This document shows, one piece after another, positions 36,000 through 44,534 of a DNA stretch of 64,000 nt. How positions within the stretch are numbered: position 1 is the first letter of the stretch; the number at the start of each line of letters is the position of its first letter. The stretch spans positions 294,945 through 358,944 of the forward strand of contig CANKYI010000002.1 in NCBI GenBank assembly GCA_947488085.1, in the 5' to 3' direction. The translations under genes and the position numbers were made by a program. A model generated the notes under the pieces. That model worked only from the letters and a program-made list of their open reading frames with translations. It had not been told where the DNA came from and ran no database searches. The DNA is from an uncultured Erythrobacter sp. (GTDB taxonomy: Bacteria > Pseudomonadota > Alphaproteobacteria > Sphingomonadales > Sphingomonadaceae).

Positions 36000-36533
36000 A
36001 TGATGACTTTCTCCACTTCAAAGGCCGCTACCGCAGCCCTTCTGACCTCCGCACTCGCGCTCAGCGCCTGTTCGAAGTCCGCGCCAGAGGAACTGCCGCC
36101 AGCGCCGATCACAACACCGGGACCAGCGGCTGCTCCGACACCAGCGCCCACGTCCAGTGCACCAGGCGTTGGTTCGCAGGCGCATTTTGAGGGCGCTGTG
36201 GGTCAGTCTGCGGTCGTATATTTCGACACAGATCGGTATAATATCGATAGCTCTGATGCGGCATCGTTGCAGGCTCAGGCGCAATATTTCGCCCAATTCC
36301 CGCAGCTGACCTTCACTATCGAAGGCCACACTGATGAACGCGGCACACGCGAATACAACCTTGCTTTGGGTGAGCGGCGCGCGAATGCGGCGAAGAACTA
36401 CCTGACCAGTCTGGGCGTTGCAGCGAACCGTATTCGCACCGTCAGCTATGGTAAGGAGCGCCCTGTCGCACTTGCCTCGAACTCTGGTGCATGGGCGCAG
36501 AACCGGCGCGCCGCGAGCATCATTATTAACTGA
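36000..36533 (+). CDS. pal: Peptidoglycan-associated lipoprotein
   Basis: 177 residues from the first of two adjacent ATGs, 7 bases after AAGGAG. The lipobox is LSAC (Cys about residue 24). A Pro/Ala-rich linker precedes an OmpA-like domain (~75-177) with [33 protein letters not shown] and the diaminopimelate-contacting Arg. It anchors the outer membrane to peptidoglycan and binds TolB. No cpoB/ybgF follows, although that gene commonly ends this operon. Confidence 0.95.
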   Translation: MMTFSTSKAATAALLTSALALSACSKSAPEELPPAPITTPGPAAAPTPAPTSSAPGVGSQAHFEGAVGQSAVVYFDTDRYNIDSSDAASLQAQAQYFAQFPQLTFTIEGHTDERGTREYNLALGERRANAAKNYLTSLGVAANRIRTVSYGKERPVALASNSGAWAQNRRAASIIIN

Positions 36534-36587
36534 TTGCTTTGATGTCGATGCGCTCGTTCCTGTGATCAGGGGCGGGCGTGCCGAGGC

Positions 36588-36737
36588 TTAGCCAGCCCAG
36601 TCGGCGGACGCTTCGACCTGCACCAAAGCGGCCGGGTTGACCGGTTCACCAATCACATCACCAGCACGCGCAAACAGCGCGAGCAGCACCAGTGCGAACA
36701 CTGAAAACAGGCTGGATATGGTCAATTGTTGGCTCAT
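36588..36737 (-). CDS. 49-residue membrane protein behind EcfG-like promoter
   Basis: 49 residues from the ATG at 36737 with AGGGA seven bases upstream. An N-terminal hydrophobic helix (ISSLFSVFALVLLALFAR, ~7-24) is followed by a polar tail ending ASADWAG. It could be a membrane anchor or a signal-like peptide. No family is recognised. An EcfG-like element lies 60-84 bases upstream. It occupies most of the 375-base gap between pal and the J-domain gene; the remainder shows nothing else. Confidence 0.5.
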   Translation of the reverse strand: MSQQLTISSLFSVFALVLLALFARAGDVIGEPVNPAALVQVEASADWAG

Positions 36738-36796
36738 TGGATCCCTAGATTTTGGCGGCGCCTAACACCCTAAAGGTGAACAACCTATTGCGATGC

Positions 36797-36821
36797 AACA
36801 TTTCAGATCGCAACTTGTTCC
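36797..36821 (-). promoter_or_regulatory. EcfG-like promoter of 49-residue membrane gene
   Basis: On the minus strand: GGAAC (36821-36817), 16 bases, then TGTT (36800-36797). The -35 is perfect and the invariant GTT of the -10 is kept, with T in place of the usual C. The predicted transcript would start near 36788, about 50 bases before the ATG. Confidence 0.5.
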
Positions 36822-36908
36822 CAGATGCCTGTAACGCCTTTCCAATTGGCACCATCATCCCTAGGTTGGTGGCCCAATGTTCTCGACCAACGACCTCTCC
36901 AACGCTTT

Positions 36909-37442
36909 ATGAGCAAGGCGCGCCGATCCAATGACTGGGGCTTTCCCCGGTGGCGCTCCTATGACGCATCACGCGAAACCGTGGCTCAGCGCGAGTGCGA
37001 CCGCCATGGTTGCGGCGAACCCGGCCTGTGCCCTGCGCCCAAATCGCCCAACAGCCCGGATCGCTGGTATTTCTGTCAGGCCCATGCCGCAGAATACAAC
37101 AAAGGCTGGGACTATTTCGAAGGGCTAGACAAAGAGCAAAAAGCCGAACGCGCCAAAGCCGAGCGGCAAGAGAGCGAAGGCTATGCTGAGGCCTCTCACT
37201 ATGGCTGGACCGGATCAGGCGATGGCTCACGCAGTGCCGATGAGATGCGCGCGTTGGAGCTGCTTGAGCTGGATGCAGATGCCGATTTCGCGGCGATCAA
37301 AAAAGCGTATCGCGCCAAGGCCAAACTGGTGCATCCCGATGTGAAGCCGGGTGACGAAGAGGCTGCAACAGAATTTCAGAAACTTCAGCTCGCCTACGAA
37401 GTTCTAAGAATGGGCGAAGAGCGCCGCACGTGGCGCGGCTGA
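36909..37442 (+). CDS. C-terminal J-domain protein
   Basis: 177 residues from the ATG at 36909; a longer in-frame reading adds unlike residues. The N-terminal two thirds have a Cys/His cluster (CDRHGCGEPGLCPAP, FCQAHAAEYN), possibly a zinc site. The last ~60 residues are a J domain with the HPD motif (AKLVHPDVKPGDEE). It should stimulate an Hsp70 (DnaK) in the cytoplasm. This layout, with the J domain at the C-terminus behind a Cys-rich region, recurs in alphaproteobacteria (DnaJ-like/DjlA-unrelated). Clients are unknown. Confidence 0.87.
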   Translation: MSKARRSNDWGFPRWRSYDASRETVAQRECDRHGCGEPGLCPAPKSPNSPDRWYFCQAHAAEYNKGWDYFEGLDKEQKAERAKAERQESEGYAEASHYGWTGSGDGSRSADEMRALELLELDADADFAAIKKAYRAKAKLVHPDVKPGDEEAATEFQKLQLAYEVLRMGEERRTWRG

Positions 37443-37469
37443 CCCCTAATCTGGAGATTACTAAGACCA

Positions 37470-38000
37470 ATGCGCATTCTAGCATTTGCCGCGAGCAATT
37501 CCTCGACCTCGATCAACCGCAATCTGGTTGAATATGCCGCCAGCCTTGCAGAGGGGCACGAGATCGAGACGCTCGACATTCACGATTTTGAGATGCCGAT
37601 CTTTAGTGAGGATCGTGAGCGGGAAATGGGCGGTGTGCCGCAATTGGCGCATGACTTCCTCGCGCGGATTAAGGGTGTTGACGCGCTGATGATCTCACAT
37701 GCTGAGCATAACGGTGCGTTTCCCGCCAGCTTTAAGAACCTGTTCGATTGGTGCAGCCGATTGGGCGCCGAAGTGTGGCAAGGCAAGAAAATGGCGTTGA
37801 TGGCGACATCTGACGGTCAGGGTGGTGCAGGCCGCGTGCTCGACTTTGCCGTTAAAGCTGCGCCCAATTTTGGCGGTGAAGTGGTCGGGCATCTGTCCGT
37901 CCCGCATTACTCCGACGTGTTCGATGAAGAAGCGGGCAAGCTGACTGACGCGGAACTTGATGCTGCGCTTAGCACGTTGGTCGGAAAGCTTGTATCTTGA
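37470..38000 (+). CDS. NADPH-dependent FMN reductase family
   Basis: 176 residues with a flavodoxin-like fold. The phosphate-binding loop AASNSSTSINRNLV is at the N-terminus. ISHAEHNGAFPASFKNLFDW is the segment that packs on the flavin, and LMATSDGQGGAGRVLDF follows. It belongs to the NAD(P)H:quinone/azo/chromate reductase-like family (SsuE/ChrR type). The cytoplasmic substrate is not predictable. It overlaps the next gene by four bases (TTGA). Confidence 0.9.
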   Translation: MRILAFAASNSSTSINRNLVEYAASLAEGHEIETLDIHDFEMPIFSEDREREMGGVPQLAHDFLARIKGVDALMISHAEHNGAFPASFKNLFDWCSRLGAEVWQGKKMALMATSDGQGGAGRVLDFAVKAAPNFGGEVVGHLSVPHYSDVFDEEAGKLTDAELDAALSTLVGKLVS

Positions 38001-38590
38001 TCCCATTTCTCAAGACACGCGCCATAGCAATGGTGTCGATCTCAGCCGCTTTGTCAGTCGGCTGTTCGCAAACAAGTGCGGCGGAACAAGCTGAAGCATC
38101 CAGCATCGCTGACGAAGCATCGGTTGACCATTCGGAGCATGAGGCAGTGCTGGTCAGCGCGGAAATTCTGCGACGGATTGGTGATGGGGATTTTTCAGGT
38201 GCCGCTGCTCTAACGGACGAAGCTGATCGCATGATGCGCCAGATACAGCAGCAAATATCCCGGTACGGATTGGAACAGACGAAGCAGCGAGGCAGGGAGG
38301 CTTTGGCCGAACAGCAAATCCGGCTGGTCTCTGAATCCGGCGATTATGCGATGGTCTTGGTCGAGAACCCCAATTCTGACTATTCGCCCGTTTCGTCTGA
38401 GATTTACAAACGAGGGGAGGACGGCACCTACAAGGCCGTGTTGCTGCCTGGCCCACATATCCCGTGCGATTTGGTTAGAGAGTTCTTCGAGGAAAAAGGA
38501 AGCCCCGAAGAAGAGGCCCCTTGCACGGTCTATGATGCCGACGGTTCTATTGATCCCGTGGACCCGCAAACCCCTTCCCTACAGAATTGA
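37997..38590 (+). CDS. Predicted lipoprotein, unknown
   Basis: 197 residues with a TTG start overlapping the preceding stop (TTGA). An ATG at 38030 is an alternative start. A hydrophobic N-terminus with lipobox LSVGC predicts a lipoprotein. The rest is polar and acidic with two Cys near the end (IPCDLV, APCTVYD). No known family is apparent. Its last 44 bases overlap the 3' end of the convergent SDR gene, so one of the two may end earlier in related genomes. Confidence 0.6.
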   Translation: MIPFLKTRAIAMVSISAALSVGCSQTSAAEQAEASSIADEASVDHSEHEAVLVSAEILRRIGDGDFSGAAALTDEADRMMRQIQQQISRYGLEQTKQRGREALAEQQIRLVSESGDYAMVLVENPNSDYSPVSSEIYKRGEDGTYKAVLLPGPHIPCDLVREFFEEKGSPEEEAPCTVYDADGSIDPVDPQTPSLQN

Positions 38591-39383
38591 TTTCGGGCGC
38601 GGGATTGTCGTTCCACCATGCGACGTCTGTCCAGGGGCGGATGTCGATCTCGTGGGTCCAGCAATTGCGCGGCTGTTGTGACAAGTGCCAATAGGTTTCT
38701 GCAATGTTGGCAGGGTCGGTCACTCCGTCTTCGCCCTTAGCCGCCTTAAATGCGTCGAACTTGTCGCCGAGCAGCTTGCCCAAAGTGTCCGGCGCATCGA
38801 CCGACCCATCGACCACGATATGCGCGACATGGATGCCTTGCGGTCCAAATTCCGCATTCAGCGTTTGGCACAGCATCCGCCGTCCACCCATTGCGGCCGC
38901 ATGGCTGTGCTGACCGGCATTCCCACGCACCGCCGATGTGGCTGAGGTAACGAGCAGCGTTCCATGCTTGCCGGTCTTCGCCCGCTCTACCATCGCCGGG
39001 AACACCGCATGGGCAAGACGGAAGACTCCATAACAGCCCAGCCTCCAGCCCAGCTCAAAGGTGCGGTGCGGCGTATCGAGCAGGTCGCGGTTCCCGATCT
39101 GCGCGCCAAGGTTATAGAGCGCGCATTCAATCGGGCCGATATCGCGCTCGACCCGCTCTACCAGCTCCTCAATCGCGCCATCCTCGCTCGCATTGACCAG
39201 AGTGCCCGACGCGGTCCCGCCAGCCGCTTCGATCTCACCGATCATTCGCTGCAATCCCGCTTCGTCAGAGCGCCTTGCGAGCACAGCATGATACCCGCCA
39301 GCCGCAAACCGCGCAGCCGTACTGCCTCCGATCCCCGCGCCTGCTCCAATGACGAGAAAGACGGGTTTTCTGGTGTCAGTCAT
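38547..39383 (-). CDS. SDR-fold protein with altered catalytic residues
   Basis: 278 residues of SDR fold. The nucleotide loop is GAGAGIGGSTAARFA, and HVAHIVVDGSVDAPD lies near the end. The usual NNAG is YNLGAQ. In the catalytic segment (GQHSHAAAMGGRRML) the Tyr is His and the Lys of YxxxK is Met, while the Ser (TSATSA) is kept. A classical hydride-transfer mechanism is therefore doubtful; it may bind a nucleotide without dehydrogenase activity. It is followed by a PLP enzyme gene on the same strand upstream. Confidence 0.82.
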   Translation of the reverse strand: MTDTRKPVFLVIGAGAGIGGSTAARFAAGGYHAVLARRSDEAGLQRMIGEIEAAGGTASGTLVNASEDGAIEELVERVERDIGPIECALYNLGAQIGNRDLLDTPHRTFELGWRLGCYGVFRLAHAVFPAMVERAKTGKHGTLLVTSATSAVRGNAGQHSHAAAMGGRRMLCQTLNAEFGPQGIHVAHIVVDGSVDAPDTLGKLLGDKFDAFKAAKGEDGVTDPANIAETYWHLSQQPRNCWTHEIDIRPWTDVAWWNDNPAPEINSVGKGFAGPRDQ

Positions 39384-39422
39384 GTTGTGCTCCCAAGGCC
39401 CCGAAGGGCGATGGGGCCATGG

Positions 39423-40739
39423 TTACACGTGCTCTAGCGCCTGCGCAAAGTCGGCGATCAGATCGTCCGCATCCTCAATCCCCACGCTGATCCGCACGAG
39501 GCTGTCCGTGATGCCCAATGCGGCCTTGCGCTCATCCGGGACCGATAGATGGGTCATGGATGCAGGGTGGCTGGCCAGCGTCTCAGTGCCGCCGAGGCTG
39601 ACAGCGAGTTTGGCGATCTGAAGGTGATCCAGGAACCGGAAGCACTCCGCTTCGCCGCCATCGATGAACACGCTGAACGTGCTGCCCGCGCCAAGGCAGT
39701 GCCGGTCATAGATGTCCTGTTGCCGCGCATCCTCGATCATGCCGAGATAGCCGAGGCCGGTGACCTTGGGATGCTCTTTCAAGAACGCGCAAACCTTTTG
39801 AGCATTCTCGCCCGCGCGTTGCATGCGCAGTTCCACCGTCTCCAGTGACCGCAACAGCATCCACGCCGTGTTCGGATCAACGATCCCGCCCATCGTGTTG
39901 CGCAGCGCGCGCACCGGGTCCATCCACTTCTTCGCGCCCGCAATGCTGCCTGCGACAAGGTCGGAATGCCCTCCCACATATTTGGTGAGTGAGTAGGCAA
40001 CGATGTCTGCGCCGTGTTCCAGGGGGCGTTGCCAAAGGGGGCCCAGGAAGGTGTTGTCGATGGCGATGGGGCAAGGCCATTTGAGGTTCGCATCGCGAGC
40101 CTCGCGCACCGCCTCAATATCGACCAAAGCGTTGGTCGGGTTGCCGGGGCTTTCGAGGTAGATCATCGCGACTTTGCCGCCATTCTCTCCCGCTTGGCAT
40201 TTGGCGCGTTTGATGACTGCGTCCAGTTCCTCAGGCGATGCACCCGCTGGAAAATCGATATAGGTGACGCCGAATTTGGCGAGTACTTTGGCAACAAACC
40301 CCTCGGTGGCAGCGTAAAGCGGGCCGGAATGCACGATCACATCGCCGTGCCCAACATAGGCCATCATCAACACGCAGATCGCGGTCATTCCGCTGCTAAA
40401 GGTTAGCGCGTCTTCGGCGGCATCCCATACGGCCAGCCGGTCTTCGAGAATTTCCTGATTGGGTCCGTTGAAACGGGAGTAGACGAGGCCCTCTGCTCCG
40501 CCCTCGCGTTTACCGGTGATCCCTTCAAAGTGGCGTTTGCCTGCCGCCGCGCTTTCAAATGCGAAAGTGGAGGTTAGGAAGATCGGGGCCTTCAACGACC
40601 CTTCGGACAGGCCGGGGTCATAGCCATGCCCCATCATCAACGTCGATGGCTTTAGCGGGCGTCCGCCAATCTCAGTGCGCTCTGGCTTTGGCTTACGGCG
40701 CGGAGTGGGGGTGTTGGTTGGATCGATTGCGTCGGTCAT
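39423..40739 (-). CDS. Cys/Met-metabolism PLP enzyme (cystathionine gamma-synthase family)
   Basis: 438 residues, fold type I PLP enzyme. The active-site lysine lies in YSLTKYVGGHSDLVAG, the PLP-stacking region in SSGMTAI and IYLESPGNPTNALVD, and YSRFNGPNQ is the substrate loop. The N-terminal ~35 residues are a polar extension. It belongs to the Cys/Met metabolism family (cystathionine synthase/lyase, O-acetylhomoserine sulfhydrylase, methionine gamma-lyase), and the exact reaction cannot be fixed by sequence alone. It acts in the cytoplasm in sulfur amino-acid metabolism. Confidence 0.9.
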   Translation of the reverse strand: MTDAIDPTNTPTPRRKPKPERTEIGGRPLKPSTLMMGHGYDPGLSEGSLKAPIFLTSTFAFESAAAGKRHFEGITGKREGGAEGLVYSRFNGPNQEILEDRLAVWDAAEDALTFSSGMTAICVLMMAYVGHGDVIVHSGPLYAATEGFVAKVLAKFGVTYIDFPAGASPEELDAVIKRAKCQAGENGGKVAMIYLESPGNPTNALVDIEAVREARDANLKWPCPIAIDNTFLGPLWQRPLEHGADIVAYSLTKYVGGHSDLVAGSIAGAKKWMDPVRALRNTMGGIVDPNTAWMLLRSLETVELRMQRAGENAQKVCAFLKEHPKVTGLGYLGMIEDARQQDIYDRHCLGAGSTFSVFIDGGEAECFRFLDHLQIAKLAVSLGGTETLASHPASMTHLSVPDERKAALGITDSLVRISVGIEDADDLIADFAQALEHV

Positions 40740-40964
40740 GGCGGCGTATCCCTGTCTATCAACGCTCCCAGGAAGGCAGGAGCCGATTGATCGACGATAG
40801 GGGCACCCGCTTCTAACCTCCGCAGAAGCGCCTCTCCCCGCAAGGCATCGCCGTGGCTCTTGGATAGGGCGAAGTGGTTACATGTGCAACCACATTCAGA
40901 GCCGTTTTGAACCGCTGAGTTGGGAAGGTTTCGGAAGCGGGTAAGCCTGTGATAGATAACCCAA

Positions 40965-41390
40965 ATGCGAAATATAATCCTTCTCTCAGCATTGGCTGTC
41001 ACTACGACCAGCTGCCAGCTTCCGGGCATCGATATCACTGTCTGCAACCAGAACGGCCTCGTGGCCTTTGCGCTCGCAGACATTGAGGACGTGCTCTCCA
41101 CCAACGCACCGCGTCCCGAACGCATTTGGGTCGCAAAGGATAACGGAGAGGACGCTGAGGGCACGAGGTTGGAAGCGGTGTGGACGGCCTCTTTACCCAA
41201 TGCTTCCGACAACCGGCCAGAGATGACAGTGGTGACCTATGGCCAAGAGATTGCGGGTTGGGAGACCGAATTGCCTGCTGCGCCATTGGAGCAAGGCGTT
41301 CAATATGACGTGCTGATTGAAGATGGCGGTCATAGCGGCGGAGTGCTTTTCCGCTATGGCGATCCGCTCCCAGCGTGCGAGCCGAACTGA
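40965..41390 (+). CDS. Predicted lipoprotein, unknown
   Basis: 141 residues. A short hydrophobic N-terminus ends at a lipobox-like TTSC (Cys17). The mature part is acidic with two further Cys (TVCNQNG and PACEPN) that could form a disulfide. It probably resides in the envelope. No family is recognised. It is convergent with the DASS carrier gene, four bases from its stop. The 225-base gap upstream shows no clear feature. Confidence 0.6.
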   Translation: MRNIILLSALAVTTTSCQLPGIDITVCNQNGLVAFALADIEDVLSTNAPRPERIWVAKDNGEDAEGTRLEAVWTASLPNASDNRPEMTVVTYGQEIAGWETELPAAPLEQGVQYDVLIEDGGHSGGVLFRYGDPLPACEPN

Positions 41391-41394
41391 TCGC

Positions 41395-42846
41395 CTAACC
41401 AGCGAGCGCCGCGACGCCCCAGACCAATCCGACGATCATTACGATACCCAATAGATCGAGCACAATCCCGGCGCGCACCAGCCGCCCGATCTTCAACCGG
41501 CCAGTGCTCCACGCAATCGCATTGGGACCGGTGCCTGCGGGTAAGATAAAGCCCCAACTTGCTGCAAGTGCGGCGGGCATGGCGATCAGGATCGCGTTCT
41601 CGCCAAGGCCCAGTGCTGCTGCCAAACTGGCGACCACGGGGATGATCGCGCTGGCTGTGGCGACGTTGGAGGCGAACTCCGTGATCAGAACCACCATTGC
41701 CACAATCGCCAGCGCCATCAGGAACAGCGGCACTGCATCGAGCGGCAACAGCGCATTGCCCAGCCACTCTGCCAAGCCGCTTGCTTGCATACCCGCCGCC
41801 AGCGCCAATCCGCCGCCAAACATCAGGATCACGCCCCAGGGCGCGCGGTCGGCCTCGTGCCATTTGAGCAGCGGGCGAGACTTTCCGTTCTCACGCGAAC
41901 CATCGGGCAGTAAAAACAGAGCAAGCGCCGCGACCACTGCGATGGTTCCATCGGTCCAGCTGTTCTCCGGCAAATAGGGCGCAACCCAGCGCCGCGTCAT
42001 CCATAGGAAAAACGTGATTGCGATAATCGGCACCAGCCGCTTTTCTGCCGCGGACCAAGGCGACATATCATCAATCGCCTTACGCGCCGCCGCCACATCA
42101 AAGGGGTGCGAGGCGACCTTTTGCACCTTGGCAATGATAAAGGCTGCCAAGGGTACTCCGATCAACACAACCGGCAGGCCGTAAGCCATCCAAGTCGCAA
42201 AGCTGATCTCCAACCCGATCATATCGTCGAGCAATTGCACCGCGATCCCGTTGGTGGGTGAGCCAACAATGGTGCCAAGCCCGCCTATGGTCGCCGCGAA
42301 CGCGATGCCCATGGGCAGGGCGCCAAACAGACCCTCTGTGTTGATCGTATCCCCAGCATCAGTATTCAGCGCCGACCCGCCAGCGAGCACAGCCAGCGCC
42401 ATCGGCATCATAATCAGCGCGGTCGATGTGTTCGAAATCAGCATGGAGAGGATCGCCGCCGACACCATAAAGGCGAGCAGTAGCCGCACCTGCCCTCCAT
42501 CCGACCCAATTGCTTTCAGGATCGCAAGGCTCAACCGTCGGTGCAGACCCGTCCGCTCAATCGCCAGCGCAATGAACGCGCCGCCTAAGAGCAGAAACAG
42601 GATCGGCGCGTAGTAGGCGCTCGCCGTTTCTCTGGCTGTCATCACTCCGCCCAGTGGCAGCCAGATGAAGGGCAGCAGAGCGGTTACGGGCAGTGGTACG
42701 GCTTCTGTCATCCACCACGCCGCCATCCAGATGACGAGACCTGCAACCATCCACGCTTCGCTGCTCATGCCCGCAGGCGCAGCGGTCAGCGCGGTTATGG
42801 CAAAAGCGAGGGGGCCAAGGGCAAGGCCGATTGCACGCGCGGTCAT
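41395..42846 (-). CDS. DASS/SLC13 family anion transporter
   Basis: 483 residues from the ATG at 42846; longer readings start in non-membrane sequence. There are about 11-12 helices including re-entrant hairpins. The two repeat motifs SNTSTALIMMPMALAVL and SNVATASAIIPVVASLAAALG carry the SNT substrate/sodium signatures of dicarboxylate/sulfate carriers. It should import a di- or tricarboxylate with sodium across the inner membrane. It is a single gene with no obvious partner. Confidence 0.88.
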   Translation of the reverse strand: MTARAIGLALGPLAFAITALTAAPAGMSSEAWMVAGLVIWMAAWWMTEAVPLPVTALLPFIWLPLGGVMTARETASAYYAPILFLLLGGAFIALAIERTGLHRRLSLAILKAIGSDGGQVRLLLAFMVSAAILSMLISNTSTALIMMPMALAVLAGGSALNTDAGDTINTEGLFGALPMGIAFAATIGGLGTIVGSPTNGIAVQLLDDMIGLEISFATWMAYGLPVVLIGVPLAAFIIAKVQKVASHPFDVAAARKAIDDMSPWSAAEKRLVPIIAITFFLWMTRRWVAPYLPENSWTDGTIAVVAALALFLLPDGSRENGKSRPLLKWHEADRAPWGVILMFGGGLALAAGMQASGLAEWLGNALLPLDAVPLFLMALAIVAMVVLITEFASNVATASAIIPVVASLAAALGLGENAILIAMPAALAASWGFILPAGTGPNAIAWSTGRLKIGRLVRAGIVLDLLGIVMIVGLVWGVAALAG

Positions 42847-43111
42847 GGCTCTCGTCTTATCCCTCATCCTGTCGCTGGTCTGGTGCAAATCGCACCGCTC
42901 AGCTTCCCACCCACACCCTGCCAACTTCTTTCACGAGCGCAAGGTGCGGCAGAGGATACAGTTTTGCTTTCCGCTGAAACATGGGCCGCGTAGCTATTGC
43001 CCGCGCGGCAAAGTAGGGGCTGGGCGTGTTGCTAGAGACAGCCACGCCCAGCAATGTCGCAATCTACGCGCAGCTTGACTTTGATATCGCCGAGGAATGG
43101 CAGACTAGCTA

Positions 43112-44308
43112 TCACTCCACTTCTGGTGCGTCGGCGGCCGAATATGCACCATCACCATAAATCACCATGCCCGAACGGATGCCTGCACGGCGCGCTCGAT
43201 CCAGCTTGGTCGCGCGTTCTATCATCAATCGCTGGATTGCAGCGTTTGGACGGGTGACTTCGGCAGTGCATTGCAGCGGGCTGACGGTAAGTGCATTGCC
43301 TCCCGCTGGGCTTCCGCTTGACCCACATAGAGTTGCAAGAGAGGGATCGCGCTCACCCCGCTGCAGATCGGCGATATCTGTCTCAAGCGCTTTGTAAGCG
43401 ACATCCGCCGTGCCATTCACCAGCTCGCGCACATCATCGCGTCCATACTGGATCAGGTGCGCGCGCAAAGCATCGTTATTGGCAAAGTAGAAGCTCGCCG
43501 CCTCTTCATAGATCGGACTGACGCGCAGGGCTCCTCCCCAACGCTCAACCCCGCGCAGCGAGTTCACAAACTCTTCCGCTGATAACGACAGCAATGCGTC
43601 CACATTGCCACCAGTATAGGCGAGCCGCTGGATTGAAGGGCCGCCAATTACGCCGCGCCAAAAACCATACATGACTTTCGGATCGCGCCAGTTGGGATAC
43701 ACGATCTTTTCCCGAATATCGCGCGGTGACAATTCTACGCCTGCCACAGTGACAAGCTTCGCGTCGTCGATTTCGCCTTCGGCTTCGGTCAGTGGATATT
43801 GGCCCGCGAGCGCATCAATCATCGCGACATTGTGCAGATTGATCCAATAGGCGAGCTGTTCATTGCGCGGGATTGTGGTGAGATCGAGCGTGTCTCCGAC
43901 TCGCTCCAGATCTTCACGATAGTCTTGGATCGCGCTACGGATATCATCTGTGAGATAGGAAAACGCAACACGGTTGCCTTCCAGCCTGTAACGCGATTCA
44001 TGTCCATATATCCGCCGCGTTCCAGTGCGCGGATCGACGCGGCCCGCACCCTGGCGAATGGATGGCCCCATCGGCACGACAAACCAGCCCAGCGCTTCAT
44101 CCCAATGGGCATAATCGATGCGATGTTCGCGCCGTTCGGAAGCGGGCGTAAATTGCGCAAGGCCGGAATTGGCGGCACCATTTTGTGCGGTTTGCGTCTG
44201 CGATTGGGTTGGCACTGCAATGGCCGTGCTTTCGGCGGCCAAAGGTGCGGCAAGAGCAACGGTTGCGACCAAAGCCGCAGACAGGCGTATATTGGAACGA
44301 AGTACCAT
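43112..44308 (-). CDS. DUF547 secreted protein (paralogue 1)
   Basis: 398 residues from the ATG at 44308, with GGGAGA six bases upstream. A signal peptide ends near LAAPLAAES. The DUF547 core (~100-330) contains LAYWINLHNVAMIDAL, LSPRDIREKIVYPNWRDPKVMYGFWRGVIGGPSIQ and FVNSLRGVERWGG. The fold resembles papain-like or transglutaminase-like proteins and is widespread in envelopes, with no established activity. It is a close tandem paralogue of the next gene, separated by a terminator. Confidence 0.85.
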   Translation of the reverse strand: MVLRSNIRLSAALVATVALAAPLAAESTAIAVPTQSQTQTAQNGAANSGLAQFTPASERREHRIDYAHWDEALGWFVVPMGPSIRQGAGRVDPRTGTRRIYGHESRYRLEGNRVAFSYLTDDIRSAIQDYREDLERVGDTLDLTTIPRNEQLAYWINLHNVAMIDALAGQYPLTEAEGEIDDAKLVTVAGVELSPRDIREKIVYPNWRDPKVMYGFWRGVIGGPSIQRLAYTGGNVDALLSLSAEEFVNSLRGVERWGGALRVSPIYEEAASFYFANNDALRAHLIQYGRDDVRELVNGTADVAYKALETDIADLQRGERDPSLATLCGSSGSPAGGNALTVSPLQCTAEVTRPNAAIQRLMIERATKLDRARRAGIRSGMVIYGDGAYSAADAPEVE

Positions 44309-44477
44309 AAATTGTCTCCCACAAGACAGTAAAAGATCCCTCCAATCCGATGAAGTATCATTATTGACCACAACCCTAGATGAACGTGAGTCCGTTTTTG
44401 ATTGCGTTTGTCCGTCCCAATAACTGAATCATTTAATCACTGGCGTATTGCGAGACATGCATGCGGGTCCTGCCAAC

Positions 44478-44516
44478 AAAAAGCCCGCCAGACCGGATGG
44501 GTTTGGCGGGCTTTTC
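44478..44516 (-). terminator. Intrinsic terminator between DUF547 paralogues
   Basis: The 10-bp stem AAGCCCGCCA / TGGCGGGCTT (44481-44490 with 44504-44513) has a T-run on the minus-strand side (GGGCTTTTTG), so it ends transcription of the 44535-45662 gene. On the plus strand it also ends in CTTTT. Confidence 0.8.
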
Positions 44517-44534
44517 TAATTCGTAAAGGTGGGT

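Noticed and set aside
40736..41212. Long minus-strand frame opposite the predicted lipoprotein gene
   Set aside because: No ribosome site or recognisable family. The plus-strand frame has a lipoprotein signal and better composition.
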